DNA of 64,000 nt, taken from the NCBI RefSeq assembly GCF_001015055.1, contig NZ_BBWZ01000003.1, positions 52,091 to 116,090 on the forward strand, written 5' to 3'. This DNA is from Aneurinibacillus tyrosinisolvens. GTDB taxonomy: Bacteria; Bacillota; Bacilli; Aneurinibacillales; Aneurinibacillaceae. Below the pieces are notes generated by a model that worked only from the letters and a program-made list of their open reading frames with translations, was not told where the DNA came from and ran no database searches. The position numbers and the translations under genes are program-made. Below are positions 25,799 through 34,985 of this stretch, piece by piece (position 1 is the first letter of the stretch; every line of letters begins with the position of its first letter).

Positions 25799-26953
25799 GT
25801 GTTATTTCCTAACTCAAAACAGATCGAGCAGGTACCTTATACGAAGATGTCTACGCCGACGGCAGCGCCATTGCTGCTGCCCCGTATTTCGAATCGCTGG
25901 GCCCGCGCTTGCCTGTGGACTGCCACCGTATTTTGCTTTCTTCTTTTTATTAGCCTTTTATGGTTTTATTTTACTCCACAGGGGACAAAGCTTCGCGGCA
26001 TTGTAGCCGAAGCTGTGTATACTTCTAAGCAGACGAAATACACCTGGCTGCTCGTTGGGCCAAGCGGTGTGGCAAAAATCAAACAGAGCTACCAAAGGCA
26101 GGCCGAAACGAACCATCTCGTTAAACAGGATATGAGTCTCGTCCACATTGCCGCAGCGAAGCTGGGAGCACCGATGACCCCGTCTTCCCTCGTTAAGATT
26201 GAGGACATTAAAGGTCCAACCTACGTAGGAAAGGTGATGTATGTAAAGGACCCGCGCTATATTCATGTTGTGGCAAGCCATAGCCCTGACGGTGAAAAAG
26301 TCAGCAATATAGCGGCAAGAACCGGTGCGCTTGCGGCTGTAAACGGCGGCGGCTTCTTCCTCACAGAGAAGAAGGAGAACATGGCCGGGCCAGAATACGA
26401 AAATATAGAGCGTATCATGCACCCGTTCGGCCTCATTGTCAGCGAAGGAAAACTCGTCATCGGAGACCCGACAACACCGCAGGATATCGTTGGCTTTACA
26501 AAGCAGGGTGTGCTTATTAGCGGCCGTTACACCTATGAACAAATGAAGAAGCTTGATATTGCGGAAGCCGTCAGCTTTCTGCCCCGGCTGGTTGTGAACG
26601 GGAAGCGGATGATTACAGAAGGTGATGGGGGCTGGGGCGTTGCTCCACGAACCGCCATCGCCCAGAAGGCAGACGGAACGGTCATGGTGCTTGTCATTGA
26701 CGGCAGGGCGATACACAGCTTTGGCGCAACCCTCAAAGATGTGCAGGAAGAGCTGTTAAAGCGGGGAGCGGTAAACGCGGTAAACTTAGATGGAGGTTCT
26801 TCCTCCAGCATGTACTATAAAGGAAAAATCATTACAACGCCTTCGGGGTTTGTCGGTGAGAAGCCGATACCGAATGCCTTTCTTATTTATAACCCGTACC
26901 TGGAGAAGGGTAACGTCGTATATAAGCCAGATGAGAGCCAGCCTCGTTCCTAA
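25799..26953 (+). CDS. Membrane-anchored phosphodiester glycosidase family protein
   Basis: 384 residues. One N-terminal membrane helix (about 40-62) anchors an extracellular domain. The NAGPA/phosphodiester glycosidase core covers about 170-375 with AAVNGGGFF, MHPFGLIVSEGKL, APRTAIAQ, GTVMVLVIDGR and VNLDGGSSSSM, all family motifs. Related proteins are linked to exopolysaccharide or wall phosphodiester metabolism. GTG start 25799 after GGAAAGGAAG. The stop codon lies in the loop of its terminator hairpin (26938-26968). Confidence 0.87.
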   Translation: MLFPNSKQIEQVPYTKMSTPTAAPLLLPRISNRWARACLWTATVFCFLLFISLLWFYFTPQGTKLRGIVAEAVYTSKQTKYTWLLVGPSGVAKIKQSYQRQAETNHLVKQDMSLVHIAAAKLGAPMTPSSLVKIEDIKGPTYVGKVMYVKDPRYIHVVASHSPDGEKVSNIAARTGALAAVNGGGFFLTEKKENMAGPEYENIERIMHPFGLIVSEGKLVIGDPTTPQDIVGFTKQGVLISGRYTYEQMKKLDIAEAVSFLPRLVVNGKRMITEGDGGWGVAPRTAIAQKADGTVMVLVIDGRAIHSFGATLKDVQEELLKRGAVNAVNLDGGSSSSMYYKGKIITTPSGFVGEKPIPNAFLIYNPYLEKGNVVYKPDESQPRS

Positions 26954-26968
26954 CGCGGCTGGTTTTTC
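26938..26968 (+). terminator. Terminator overlapping the stop codon
   Basis: CCAGCC / GGCTGG stem plus five Ts; the TAA stop sits in the loop. Confidence 0.7.
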
Positions 26969-27006
26969 ATTACCCAATTTTCAGGATAAGGGAAGGAGAG
27001 ATTTTG

Positions 27007-27822
27007 ATGAAAAACGGGACCTTGTTGTCAAAACTGCCGCTGCCCGCATCCCGAAACGATGTGGAGCTTTATCATATTACATATGCATCGCAAAACAAGA
27101 TTGTGGCCGGGTATCTCGCTTTTCCAGCTGCACACAAGAAATGCCCCGTCATCGTCTATTGCCGGGGAGGGATACACAGGGTTGGCATGGTGCAGACGGA
27201 TTGGATTGAACAGATGGCTTCCTGCGGCTTTGTTGTGCTTGCCCCTTCCTACAGGGGGAATGAAGGCGGGGAAGGGCACGAAGACTTTGGCGGAGAAGAT
27301 CGCCATGACATATATGATATGATTCCTCTCGCTTCCACCCTGCCGAACGCGGATGAAAAGAAAATCGCGGCCGTCGGTTTTTCCAGAGGGGGAATCGGCG
27401 CTTTTCTTGCGGCGATTGAAACGCTTCACATTGGGGCGGTTGTCTCCTGGGGGGGAGTAACAGATTTGCATCTTACGTACGAAGAGAGGGTTGATTTAAG
27501 GAGAATGCTGAAGCGTGTGGTTGGCCACCCGGTGAAGGAGGCACACGCCTATCTTGCCCGCTCACCCATTCATTTTGCCGAGTCGATCCAGTGTCCGGTA
27601 CTTTTTATTCACGGTAAAGAAGACGAACTAGTGAGCACCCGGCATGCGGATAGATTGGCGGCTCGTCTCGAAAGGCTGGAAAAGCCGTTCGAGTACTGGT
27701 ATTATCCTCGCTTTGGACACCATTTTCCCGCGCCTTATCATTATGCAACGATTAATGAAATGTGCGGCTGGATTCATAAGAACTTAGAAGGTTGGCTGAA
27801 CGTGGAAACCATCATGAATTAA
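27007..27822 (+). CDS. Alpha/beta hydrolase (prolyl-oligopeptidase-like peptidase)
   Basis: 271-residue soluble alpha/beta hydrolase. Nucleophile elbow GFSRGGIG (Ser), an Asp in FIHGKEDELVST, and a His in PRFGHHFPAP complete the triad; VIVYCRGG supplies the oxyanion region. The fold resembles the S9 peptidase/dienelactone-hydrolase group. ATG 27007, after AAGGAGAG; the adjacent TTG is one codon earlier. Substrate unknown. It is followed by 160 bp and the GlsB-family gene. Confidence 0.85.
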   Translation: MKNGTLLSKLPLPASRNDVELYHITYASQNKIVAGYLAFPAAHKKCPVIVYCRGGIHRVGMVQTDWIEQMASCGFVVLAPSYRGNEGGEGHEDFGGEDRHDIYDMIPLASTLPNADEKKIAAVGFSRGGIGAFLAAIETLHIGAVVSWGGVTDLHLTYEERVDLRRMLKRVVGHPVKEAHAYLARSPIHFAESIQCPVLFIHGKEDELVSTRHADRLAARLERLEKPFEYWYYPRFGHHFPAPYHYATINEMCGWIHKNLEGWLNVETIMN

Positions 27823-27985
27823 TGGAGCGAAAAGGGAGATACTATACAATGTACCAGTTGCAGCAGGGAACGGTTCTCAAAAACGCATAATATTACAACA
27901 ATTACTGGTCGGAAAATTTGTGTGTTAAAATCCGCATTTCGGGGTAAATACTAATCATACCACACAGAATAGGAGGCAACAAGTT

Positions 27986-28249
27986 ATGGGATTTCTTTGG
28001 TCATTAATTATTGGTGGATTAATCGGTTGGTTAGCGGGTGCAATCATGGGTCGGGACATTCCCGGTGGAATTATAGGTAATATTATCGCCGGCTTCATAG
28101 GTGCCTGGCTCGGTACAGCGATTCTGGGAGACTGGGGTCCGCACATAGCAAGGTTTGCGATTATACCCGCGATTATCGGTGCCGTTGTTCTCGTCTTCAT
28201 CGTAAGCTTCATCATGCGAAGCATGGGACGCAACCGCAACCGCCACTAA
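27986..28249 (+). CDS. GlsB/YeaQ/YmgE family small membrane stress protein
   Basis: 87 residues with three glycine-rich helices: LIIGGLIGWLAGAIMG, GNIIAGFIGAWLGTAIL and the C-terminal IIGAVVLVFIVSFIM. The pattern is that of the transglycosylase-associated family; these proteins are commonly induced by stress but have no proven activity. AGGAGG precedes the ATG. Confidence 0.9.
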   Translation: MGFLWSLIIGGLIGWLAGAIMGRDIPGGIIGNIIAGFIGAWLGTAILGDWGPHIARFAIIPAIIGAVVLVFIVSFIMRSMGRNRNRH

Positions 28250-28290
28250 AAATGTTTCACTTCTTCGTTGACAATTAAAGAAGGAAAATG

Positions 28291-28332
28291 AAGGGCGCCC
28301 AATCACAAATTATGTGGTTCGGCGCCCTTTTC
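28291..28332. terminator. Terminator shared by converging genes
   Basis: AAGGGCGCC / GGCGCCCTT arms with a 20-nt loop, followed by TTTT. It sits between the GlsB-family gene and the reverse-strand MBL hydrolase. Confidence 0.8.
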
Positions 28333-28338
28333 CCGTCT

Positions 28339-29291
28339 TTATGAATGGACCTTTGTTTGTATATAATGAAACATTCCTTTGGCGTTCATTTGAATGTCAA
28401 ACTCGAATGCCTGCCGCACCGGATGGTTTGACGGAACCCCCATTTTTTCTAATTCATAATGGAAGAACTCGCGCAGCCTGGCAGCCGTATGCTCCCATGT
28501 CGGTTCTTCAGCAAAGGCCTCCCTGGCGATGCGATCGTAGGCCGCTGTCCTCTCGATGTTTTTCTCAATGACTTTCCGCGCATCGCTGTGCCGGCCATAG
28601 TGGGTAATGAAAAGCTGTGTAAGATCGAGCTTTAAGAATTTATGAAGCGTTGCCAGCATCGCTTCTGGATTGAACTGCGTTGGGGAAGAGGAAGGTGCAT
28701 AGAAGTCGAATCCAAGTTCCTTCTGCAGCTTCGGAAAAGAAATGCCGGCAGCATCGCCGCTAAAAAGTCCCTTGCTCTGTGGATCGTATACTGCATAATG
28801 GTGGTACGCGTGTCCGGGGCTGTCGATAAACAGCAATCTGCGGTTCGGGCCGATTTCTATCTCCATCCATCCCCGGCGATGATAACACGCTCGGCGGGAA
28901 TTGGCACAATAGGAGCAAATAATGATTCGAACGCTTCGCCGTATACTTGTTTTGCGCTTGCGATTAATTTGGATGGATCAATTAGGTGCTTTGCCCCTTT
29001 CGGGTGTATAATAATTTTTGCGTTGGGCAATTTTTCAAGAAGCAGACCCGCACCGCCCGCATGATCCAGGTGGATGTGTGTTACGATAACATATGTAACT
29101 TCTTGATAGGCTACTCCTAGCTTATCAAGAGCAGAGAGAACGCAGGGGACCGAAACGCTTGCCCCCATTTCAACGACTGTTTTTTTATCGCTATTAATGA
29201 AGTAACCTGCCGAACGAGCATCCGTTTCATCGCTTACGAGTTCAACCTGGTAAATCTCATGGCCGAGAGAAACGATATCTTTTGTGTTCAA
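28339..29291 (-). pseudogene. MBL-fold metallo-hydrolase, interrupted by a one-base frameshift
   Basis: Two overlapping reverse frames together rebuild a hydrolase of about 318 aa. The upstream part (29291-28857, TTG start with GAGGGAT) carries THIHLDHAGG, the HxHxDH zinc motif. The downstream part (28866-28339) carries SPGHAYHH, LFSGDAAG and FITHYGRH, the remaining His/Asp metal ligands. The break lies at the direct repeat GATGGATGG near 28860-28870: the first frame reads AGDGWR-stop where AGDGMEIEIG would be expected, so one base is missing. All metal ligands survive, split between two frames. Either a recent pseudogene, a sequencing error, or restart at the overlapping ATG. Confidence 0.8.
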
Positions 29292-29353
29292 TAGTTTATC
29301 CCTCGCTTTTTTGATTTTTCTAAAATTACTATAACATAATTAAGGAGCTACAT

Positions 29354-30496
29354 ATGAGTAAAGTTGAAATTATTGCGACCTCAACATTTGGCCTTGAAGC
29401 CGTAGTGGCGCGGGAAGTAAAGCAGCTTGGCTACGAGAATGCGAGCGTTGAGAACGGGAAAGTCACGTTCACCGCTGACAAGCTTGCCATCTGTCGCGCG
29501 AATCTATGGCTTCGGACCGCGGAACGAATCCGCCTGAAAATCGGGGAGTTTAAGGCGGTCACATTTGACGAGCTGTTCGAGAAAACAAAGGCGCTCCCGT
29601 GGGCGGAATGGCTTCCGGTCGATGCTGAATTTCCGGTCGAAGGGAAATCAGTGAAATCCACGCTGTTTTCTGTTTCCGATTGCCAGGCTATCGTCAAAAA
29701 GGCAGTTGTTGAGAGCTTGAAGAAAAGCTACAACAAATCGTGGTTTGACGAGAATGGCCCGCTTTTTAAAATCGAGGTTGCTTTGCATAAAGATATCGCC
29801 ACGCTCACGATCGATACCTCAGGGGCCGGGCTGCACAAAAGGGGGTACAGGCGGTTAATTAGCGGTGCCCCGCTGAAGGAAACGATGGCTGCCGCCATGA
29901 TTCAGCTCTCCTACTGGAATCCAGACCGGCCTCTGCACGATCCGTTTTGCGGTTCAGGGACCATTCCGATTGAAGCCGCTTTAATCGGGCGTAATATCGC
30001 TCCCGGGATGAACCGGGAGTTCGTGTCGGAGGACTGGCCGTCGATCCCGAAGAAGCTCTGGCAGGAGGCGCGGCGGGAAACACATGATCTGGCGAAATAT
30101 GATCGGCCGCTTGAAATTACAGGCACAGATATCGACGGTGACATTATTATTGTTGCGAGAGAGAATGCCGAGGAAGCGATGATGGAGGACGCCGTCCGGT
30201 TCCGCAGGCTGCCGGTTTCCGGGCTGCGTGCAGACGAACAGTATGGCTGCATTATTTGCAATCCACCTTATGGGGAACGGCTTGGTGAGAAGAGGGAAAT
30301 CGAGCAGCTTTATAGAATGATGGGCAAAACGTTCAGCGCGATGGATACGTGGTCGTATTATATCCTCACTTCGTATCCGGAGTTTGAAAGCCTGTTTGGG
30401 AAAAAAGCCGATAAAAACAGAAAGCTGTATAACGGAAATATTAAAAGCTACTATTATCAGTATTATGGTCCGCGGCCGCCGAGGAAAGAGGCCTGA
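29354..30496 (+). CDS. THUMP-domain 23S rRNA/RNA methyltransferase (YpsC/RlmL-like)
   Basis: 380 residues. An N-terminal ferredoxin-like plus THUMP region (about 1-155) for RNA binding, then a Rossmann methyltransferase domain with [23 protein letters not shown] (SAM loop), GTDIDGD and the catalytic NPPYGERLG. This is the guanine-N2 methyltransferase family of RlmL/YpsC. AAGGAGC precedes ATG 29354. A 45-codon thyA scrap follows immediately after the stop. Confidence 0.92.
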   Translation: MSKVEIIATSTFGLEAVVAREVKQLGYENASVENGKVTFTADKLAICRANLWLRTAERIRLKIGEFKAVTFDELFEKTKALPWAEWLPVDAEFPVEGKSVKSTLFSVSDCQAIVKKAVVESLKKSYNKSWFDENGPLFKIEVALHKDIATLTIDTSGAGLHKRGYRRLISGAPLKETMAAAMIQLSYWNPDRPLHDPFCGSGTIPIEAALIGRNIAPGMNREFVSEDWPSIPKKLWQEARRETHDLAKYDRPLEITGTDIDGDIIIVARENAEEAMMEDAVRFRRLPVSGLRADEQYGCIICNPPYGERLGEKREIEQLYRMMGKTFSAMDTWSYYILTSYPEFESLFGKKADKNRKLYNGNIKSYYYQYYGPRPPRKEA

Positions 30497-30509
30497 TAGC
30501 ACGACCAGA

Positions 30510-30647
30510 ATGGAACGTGAACCATACCCTGCACCCACTCTTTGGATTAACCCTAAAATAAAAAAGATTGATGACTTTACAATGGATGATTTTCAACTTG
30601 TTGAATATAAGTATCATCCTTCTATTAAAATGGAAGTGGCAATTTAA
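30510..30647 (+). pseudogene. Remnant of thymidylate synthase (C-terminal 45 residues)
   Basis: An open stretch after the methyltransferase reads [13 protein letters not shown], then [16 protein letters not shown] and [14 protein letters not shown]. This matches the extreme C-terminus of ThyA: REPYPxPxL.LNP, IDDFT.DD..L and the closing HPxIK.xVAV. There is no upstream ThyA sequence (no Cys active site, no FMN- or folate-binding core), so it is a deletion relic, out of frame with the methyltransferase. Probably not expressed. Confidence 0.8.
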
Positions 30648-30674
30648 CATCTGACAATAGTCAAAATATAAACA

Positions 30675-30712
30675 AAAACAGCCAGCTGGGTTTCATTTCA
30701 ACTGGCTGTTTT
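30675..30712. terminator. Bidirectional terminator
   Basis: AAAACAGCCAG / CTGGCTGTTTT inverted repeat just past the thyA remnant and before the 3' end of reverse-strand prsA. Confidence 0.85.
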
Positions 30713-30721
30713 GTATGTTTA

Positions 30722-31615
30722 TTATTGTGGTGGCATTGCGGTTGAAGGATTTGCTTTAAGCGCATCAGCTAGATCTTTATCTTTAATATCAACTTTATCC
30801 TTCTTCACTAAATCATCTAAAATAGGTTGAAGTGGTTTTGCCTTTTGTCCCATCAGCTCACGACGGATATTTTTTTCCATATCGGCATATGGTGTTACAC
30901 GTTTTTCGGTTACTTTAATGATATGGTAGCCGTATTTACTTTTCACAGGATCACTAATCTTTCCAATGGGAAGAGAAAATGCCACTTTTTCAAATTCAGG
31001 TACCATTTTACCCTTTCCAAAAAAACCAAGGTCTCCACCTTTTACTGCGCTTCCTGTGTCGATAGAATACTGCTTGGCAAGAGTTGCGAAATCTTGTCCA
31101 CTTTTTAACTTTGCCTCAACTTCTTTGGCAGCTTTATCATATTTTATCAAGATATGAGAAGCGTGAACTTCATCTTTTCTCTCTTCATACAACTTTTTCA
31201 CATCAGCATCTGCCACTGTCACATCTTTTGTAACTGCTTTGAACTGTAAGAGGTTTTGTCGAATTTGTTCTTTTAGCTGGTTTTCATCTTTTATTCCATG
31301 TTGAGTTAAAGCTTGTTTAAAAGCATCATCGCTTGGAAAGTTCTTTTTCACTCTCTGGACTTCATCGTTAACCTCTTGATCCGTAACCGGGAAATTTTTT
31401 TCAAGAACTTTTGTATAGATCATGTCCCGGAGTACCTGATTTCCATCCTTATTTTTAAGTTTGTTGTAAAGTTCATCCTTCGTAATCTGTCCAACGCTTG
31501 TATCTACAACTACATTGTTTCCACTTGCACTGGCTGTATCTGTGTTGTTTGTCCCACATGCTGTCAGCGAGAATACAGAACAAGCGGTTAGAATTAATAA
31601 AGTAACTTTTTTCAT
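30722..31615 (-). CDS. prsA: PrsA-type foldase lipoprotein (parvulin peptidyl-prolyl isomerase)
   Basis: 297-residue exported lipoprotein that helps fold secreted proteins outside the membrane. Signal peptide with lipobox LTAC (Cys20), a helical chaperone domain split around the parvulin domain (about 148-240: VHASHILIKYDKAAKE, FATLAKQYSIDTGSAVKGGDLGFFGKGKMVPEFEKVAF and GYHIIKVTEKR). The length is close to B. subtilis PrsA (292 aa). GGAGG lies upstream of the ATG. Single gene with a shared terminator. Confidence 0.93.
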   Translation of the reverse strand: MKKVTLLILTACSVFSLTACGTNNTDTASASGNNVVVDTSVGQITKDELYNKLKNKDGNQVLRDMIYTKVLEKNFPVTDQEVNDEVQRVKKNFPSDDAFKQALTQHGIKDENQLKEQIRQNLLQFKAVTKDVTVADADVKKLYEERKDEVHASHILIKYDKAAKEVEAKLKSGQDFATLAKQYSIDTGSAVKGGDLGFFGKGKMVPEFEKVAFSLPIGKISDPVKSKYGYHIIKVTEKRVTPYADMEKNIRRELMGQKAKPLQPILDDLVKKDKVDIKDKDLADALKANPSTAMPPQ

Positions 31616-31735
31616 TTTTTCCTCCGCATTAATTGATCGTCTTCTTAAAAATACAGGATAGAAGTTGATTATAGAGGAAAAAAGTGAAAAATTGATGAGA
31701 AAAAATGAGATGGTTGAAAAAGGAAAAATCTATGT

Positions 31736-31990
31736 TTATCCCTCTTTTACCTTCCCTTCGGCACGCAGCCGATCCAGTTCATTTTCATTGACTGTAACTT
31801 CTTCTATTTTAGTTTTAACAATTGGGGTGACTGGCAATCCTTTTGTTCTATGACGTATAGATTTAGCAAGATTTTCGGCGTCCAATTTGGCCTGGTTCCT
31901 CGTAAACCAATATTGATTGGATTGCTCAACGATGCTTTCTTTTCCGTTCGGATAGATAGCGACTACAAAATACAAACGGGTGTACCACAT
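31736..31990 (-). CDS. Small hypothetical protein, 84 aa
   Basis: Starts MWYTRLYFVVAIYPNGKESIVEQ and continues with a charged helix and VNENELDRLRAEGKVKEG. ATG 31990 has GGAAGGAAG about 9 nt upstream; an earlier in-frame ATG (32017) has no ribosome site. It lies between prsA and the defective IS element, both of which could bias its expression. Function unknown. Confidence 0.55.
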   Translation of the reverse strand: MWYTRLYFVVAIYPNGKESIVEQSNQYWFTRNQAKLDAENLAKSIRHRTKGLPVTPIVKTKIEEVTVNENELDRLRAEGKVKEG

Positions 31991-32171
31991 AATACTCACT
32001 TCCTTCCGTTCAATCATCTACTCCGTTATATTTATCTTCAATATCACGACATTCTAATGCTCCCAATAAAAAATTTTACCATGAAGTGTCATGTTTTAGG
32101 GTATGCGGACGGCATCCGCTGCCTCTTTAGAGGAGAGAGGAGAGTCCGCTTTGCCTTTCCCCTGACTATAG

Positions 32172-32906
32172 CGAATCATCGCATACAAAAAGTGTGGCGT
32201 ATCCCTGACCTTCTACTCCCAAAAGAAAGAGCTGCCCGCATTAAAAAAGGCATGTGAAGAGTATAAGACCGTTCATTCGCAGGTCCTGCAAAACGTGGTC
32301 GAACGTTTGGATAAGGCATATCAAGCCTTTTTCAGACGGGTAAAACGTGGCGAAAAGGCAGGATTTCCCCGCTTTAAGGGAAGGAATCGTTACCATAGTT
32401 TCACCTATCCTCAATCGGGTTTCTCCCTCGAAGGCAAATACATTACGCTATCCAAAGTCGGAACCATTCGCATCAAACTCCATCGCCAGGTGCAGGGTAT
32501 CATCAAAACGTGCACAGTTCTCGCCAAAAATGGACGGTATTACGTTTGCTTGTCCTGTGAAGAAGAACCAAAAATACAAGCAACAGGCGGAAGTGTTGGC
32601 ATTGATCTGGGCGTGCGTCACCTGGCCATCACATCCGATGGTGACTTTCATGATGCACCGAAATATCTGCGTAAAAGTGAACGGCAGCTAAAGAAATTAC
32701 AGCGGATTGTATCCAGACGAAAGAAAGGGTCAAACCGTCGGAAAAAGGCAGTCGCATTGCTTGCGAAGAAGCATGAATACATTGCAAACCAACGCAGAAA
32801 TAATGCGCATCGTTGTCCTTCCTGTGGCTTTGAATGTGACAGGGACATAAACGCCGCCAAAAACATTCTCAAGCGGGCAGTACAGCAACGGCAAAACGTG
32901 TCGTAA
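32172..32906 (+). pseudogene. Decayed TnpB (IS605 OrfB) with internal deletion
   Basis: Open frame from 32172 (no start codon; the first 30-40 residues are lost) to a TAA at 32904-32906. Recognisable TnpB segments: SQKKELPALKKACEEYK, KAYQAFFRRVKRGEKAGFPRFKG, GIDLGVRHLAITSDG (RuvC-I Asp) and CPSCGFECDRDINAAKNIL (zinc finger half and RuvC-III Asp). The middle, from about KHEYIANQRR to HRCPSC, lacks some 90 residues, including the RuvC-II Glu and the first CxxC. So the Asp-Glu-Asp triad is broken and the protein cannot cut DNA; whether it still binds guide RNA is unknown. Confidence 0.85.
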
Positions 32907-33001
32907 GACACGCCTGGCTAGGAACTAGCCTTCGTGGAGAGTACGGCGTTGGTCGGCTCGATGAAGCGAGAAGCTCTCCAATTTATTGGAGGGAGGTTCA
33001 C
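32907..33001 (+). ncRNA. IS605-type right end, candidate relict omega/reRNA scaffold
   Basis: Downstream of tnpB the sequence holds paired GGCTAGG/CTAGCC, GGCTCG/CGAG and the terminal CTCC/GGAG hairpin, the structure known for TnpB guide RNAs that span the tnpB 3' end and right end. In such RNAs the guide begins right after the end, here at about 33002, which would be antisense to the sigma-54 regulator. Expression is not shown. Confidence 0.4.
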
Positions 33002-34545
33002 TTTGTATCAAGGTTGTACTTCTTCAGGCGGTTATAAAGCGTAGCTCTCGATACACCAAGCAATTGAGCGGCTGCCGACTTGTTTCCATACGTTGTCTGC
33101 AACGCTTCGATTAACTGGTCGTATTCGCTCGCACCCGAGGCCGCAGGATAAGGCATAGCGGGCTTCGAAGGTTTAAATACAGGCTGGTGCACAAAGCCGT
33201 CCGGCAAATGTGAAGGTTCGATCCGTTCCTGATCGGTTAAGATGATGAGCCTTTCAATCATGTTGCGCAGCTGGCGGATATTTCCCGGCCACTGGTGCTG
33301 GAGAAACAGGAGGACGGTCTGGGAATCGAATTCCGGAACCGGCTTATTGTACTTGGCCGCGAACTCTTTTAGAAAAACCTGAATAAGCTCCGGAATATCC
33401 TCCCGCCTCTCCCGCAACGGGGGAACATGGACCGAGACGACATTCAATCGGTAGAACAAGTCCTGGCGAAATTCACCCGCCTGCACCATTTGCTCCAGGT
33501 TGCGGTTCGTTGCGGCGACGAACCGGACATTCGTCAGAACCGGCTCATGCCCTCCAACGCGGTAAAACTGCTTTTCCTGCAGGACGCGCAGCAGCTTTAC
33601 CTGCTGATCGAGCGGCAATTCGCCAATCTCATCGAGAAACAGGGTGCCACCTTCGGCAACGTCAATTTTTCCTTTTTTTCCTTCACTTACAGCCCCTGTA
33701 AATGCTCCTTTTTTGTAGCCAAACAACTCGCTTTCAAACAGGGCGGCCGGGATTGCGCCGCAGTTGAGAGCGACAAAAGGCTTGTCCGCCCGGGGGCTTG
33801 CCTTATGAACGGCTTCTGCAAACAATTCCTTCCCAACCCCGCTTTCTCCGGTAATCAGAAGGGTAGCATCTGTACGCGCTACTTTTTGCGCCAACTGCAC
33901 GGCGTGATAAATGGCGTTGCTGTGTCCTTTTATTTTGTGGAACGGCTGATCCTGTTGATCGGAATAAAACTCCTTTTCCAGGTCATGCAGGTGGGCTGTC
34001 GTATTGGAAAGCTCGTCGTGCAGGCGGACCACATCGCTAATATCTTTCTCCGCAGAAATACAGCCGACAATTTGCCCATCCCGCATGACGGGTGAAGTGT
34101 TAACAAGAACGTGTATCCCTTCGCGTGGCTGATTGTAATGCCGGGAGACAGAAGAGGCATCATGCATGCTTTTTAAGAGCATAAGCGCTTCTTCCTTAAA
34201 GTGGGACGTAATATGCTGGCCCAGTATTGCGTCCTTCGAAATGTTATACATATTAACTGCTTGTCTATTCCAGCCCATAACGATTCCGTGCCCGTCGACA
34301 ATCGTTATGGAATCATCTACAGTCTCAATCAGCGTTTGATAGAATGAAATCGTTTGCTTTAACGCTTGATTAAGCGAGTTTGCGAGAGTGGAGGCCGGAA
34401 TGTATCCGCACGGCTTCCCATCCGCATCGCTTACAATAACAAGTTCCGAGACTTCGGAATCCTCGGATAAGTAGTCCATCAAGCGTACAGACATTTTTTC
34501 TTGTGCAGCATCAGGCAGCTCGGCACCTTCCGGGAGAGGCTGCAT
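32998..34545 (-). CDS. Sigma-54-dependent enhancer-binding regulator (PAS-AAA-Fis)
   Basis: 515 residues. N-terminal region (about 1-65) of CBS-like/linker character, PAS sensor (about 70-175, [26 protein letters not shown]), AAA domain (about 205-435) with Walker A GESGVGKE (233-240), the sigma-54-contacting GAFTGA (280-285) and Walker B LFLDE, and a C-terminal Fis-type helix-turn-helix (about 480-510, [23 protein letters not shown]). RocR/PrdR-like layout without a receiver domain, so it responds to a small molecule. Divergent from livJ; two -24/-12 promoters nearby. Its stop codon TGA coincides with the end of the IS element, so the last residues may be altered, but the HTH is complete. 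Confidence 0.93.
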   Translation of the reverse strand: MQPLPEGAELPDAAQEKMSVRLMDYLSEDSEVSELVIVSDADGKPCGYIPASTLANSLNQALKQTISFYQTLIETVDDSITIVDGHGIVMGWNRQAVNMYNISKDAILGQHITSHFKEEALMLLKSMHDASSVSRHYNQPREGIHVLVNTSPVMRDGQIVGCISAEKDISDVVRLHDELSNTTAHLHDLEKEFYSDQQDQPFHKIKGHSNAIYHAVQLAQKVARTDATLLITGESGVGKELFAEAVHKASPRADKPFVALNCGAIPAALFESELFGYKKGAFTGAVSEGKKGKIDVAEGGTLFLDEIGELPLDQQVKLLRVLQEKQFYRVGGHEPVLTNVRFVAATNRNLEQMVQAGEFRQDLFYRLNVVSVHVPPLRERREDIPELIQVFLKEFAAKYNKPVPEFDSQTVLLFLQHQWPGNIRQLRNMIERLIILTDQERIEPSHLPDGFVHQPVFKPSKPAMPYPAASGASEYDQLIEALQTTYGNKSAAAQLLGVSRATLYNRLKKYNLDTK

Positions 34546-34652
34546 AAGTTCACCGAGCGTAGGATTGTAAAACGGATAACGGGGCAGTATAGCGGATCAC
34601 CAGTCTTTCTTTTTTACATTAGTGTTTAAATTGTAAAGACGAATCGACAATA

Positions 34653-34683
34653 TTGTATAAAAATTGACAACTTCATTATACAA
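34653..34683 (+). promoter_or_regulatory. Inverted TTGTATAA / TTATACAA pair, probable activator site
   Basis: TTGTATAA (34653-34660) and TTATACAA (34676-34683) form an inverted repeat separated by 15 bp, ending about 50 bp upstream of the -24 element. The same 8-mer occurs three times (two exact, one with a final G) upstream of the proline catabolism promoter. Inferred binding site for the activator at 32998-34545. Confidence 0.55.
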
Positions 34684-34733
34684 AGGGCAAAAGAAGATGG
34701 CAAGAAACAAGGCGCCGCGAAGAGTGAATTGGT

Positions 34734-34749
34734 TGGCATATTAATTGCT
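34734..34749 (+). promoter_or_regulatory. Sigma-54 (-24/-12) promoter of the liv operon
   Basis: TGGCATATTAATTGCT has GG and GC at the correct 10-bp separation of the TGGCACG-N4-TTGCW consensus. Confidence 0.75.
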
Positions 34750-34985
34750 TAATAAAAATCTGTAATATAACAATAATTTGTAATACCCTTTTATTTTCAA
34801 AAACGTGTACAAAAGAATTTTTTTAATTTATAATTCGCTTAGCTTTATAATTGTCGAAATAATCGTTTTATTATTCCAATTATTTACTTATTTATCTAAG
34901 CGTTCACACTTGAAAGGAGGGGAGTTTGGGAGAGGGAGCGCCGGCAGGCTATAAAATATAATCTTTTACAAATAGGGGTCAAGCA

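Larger units (their letters stand above)
32090..33001 (+). mobile_element. Defective IS200/IS605-family element (TnpB only)
   Basis: About 0.9 kb holding a damaged tnpB and a typical right end. The right end is clear: a hairpin CTCCAATTTATTGGAG followed by GGAGGTTCAC at 32985-33001. The left end is a guess near 32090: hairpins GCGGA/TCCGC (32105-32119) and a larger GCGGAC/GTCCGC pair (32105-32149) fit the subterminal hairpins of the family. No tnpA (Y1 transposase) is present. Inserted with its right end touching the stop codon of the sigma-54 regulator on the opposite strand. Confidence 0.6.
34546..34985. other. 440-bp divergent regulatory region (regulator / livJ)
   Basis: AT-rich gap between the sigma-54 activator and livJ. 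It holds the inverted TTATACAA motifs at 34653-34683 and the -24/-12 promoter at 34734-34749, about 235 bp before the livJ ATG, so the livJ leader would be long. The leader includes an AAAGGAGG at about 34912-34920, too far from livJ to be its ribosome site. No further gene seen. Confidence 0.7.

Noticed and set aside
25958..26716. 252-codon reverse frame opposite the phosphodiester glycosidase
   Set aside because: Shadow frame with unnatural Cys/His-rich composition and no ribosome site.
27849..27890. 13-codon frame with a fair ribosome site between the hydrolase and GlsB-family genes
   Set aside because: Too short and without conservation evidence.
31850..32257. 135-codon plus-strand frame spanning the left part of the IS element
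   Set aside because: Crosses the reverse-strand 84-aa gene and the start of the tnpB remnant in another frame; no ribosome site or recognisable domain.
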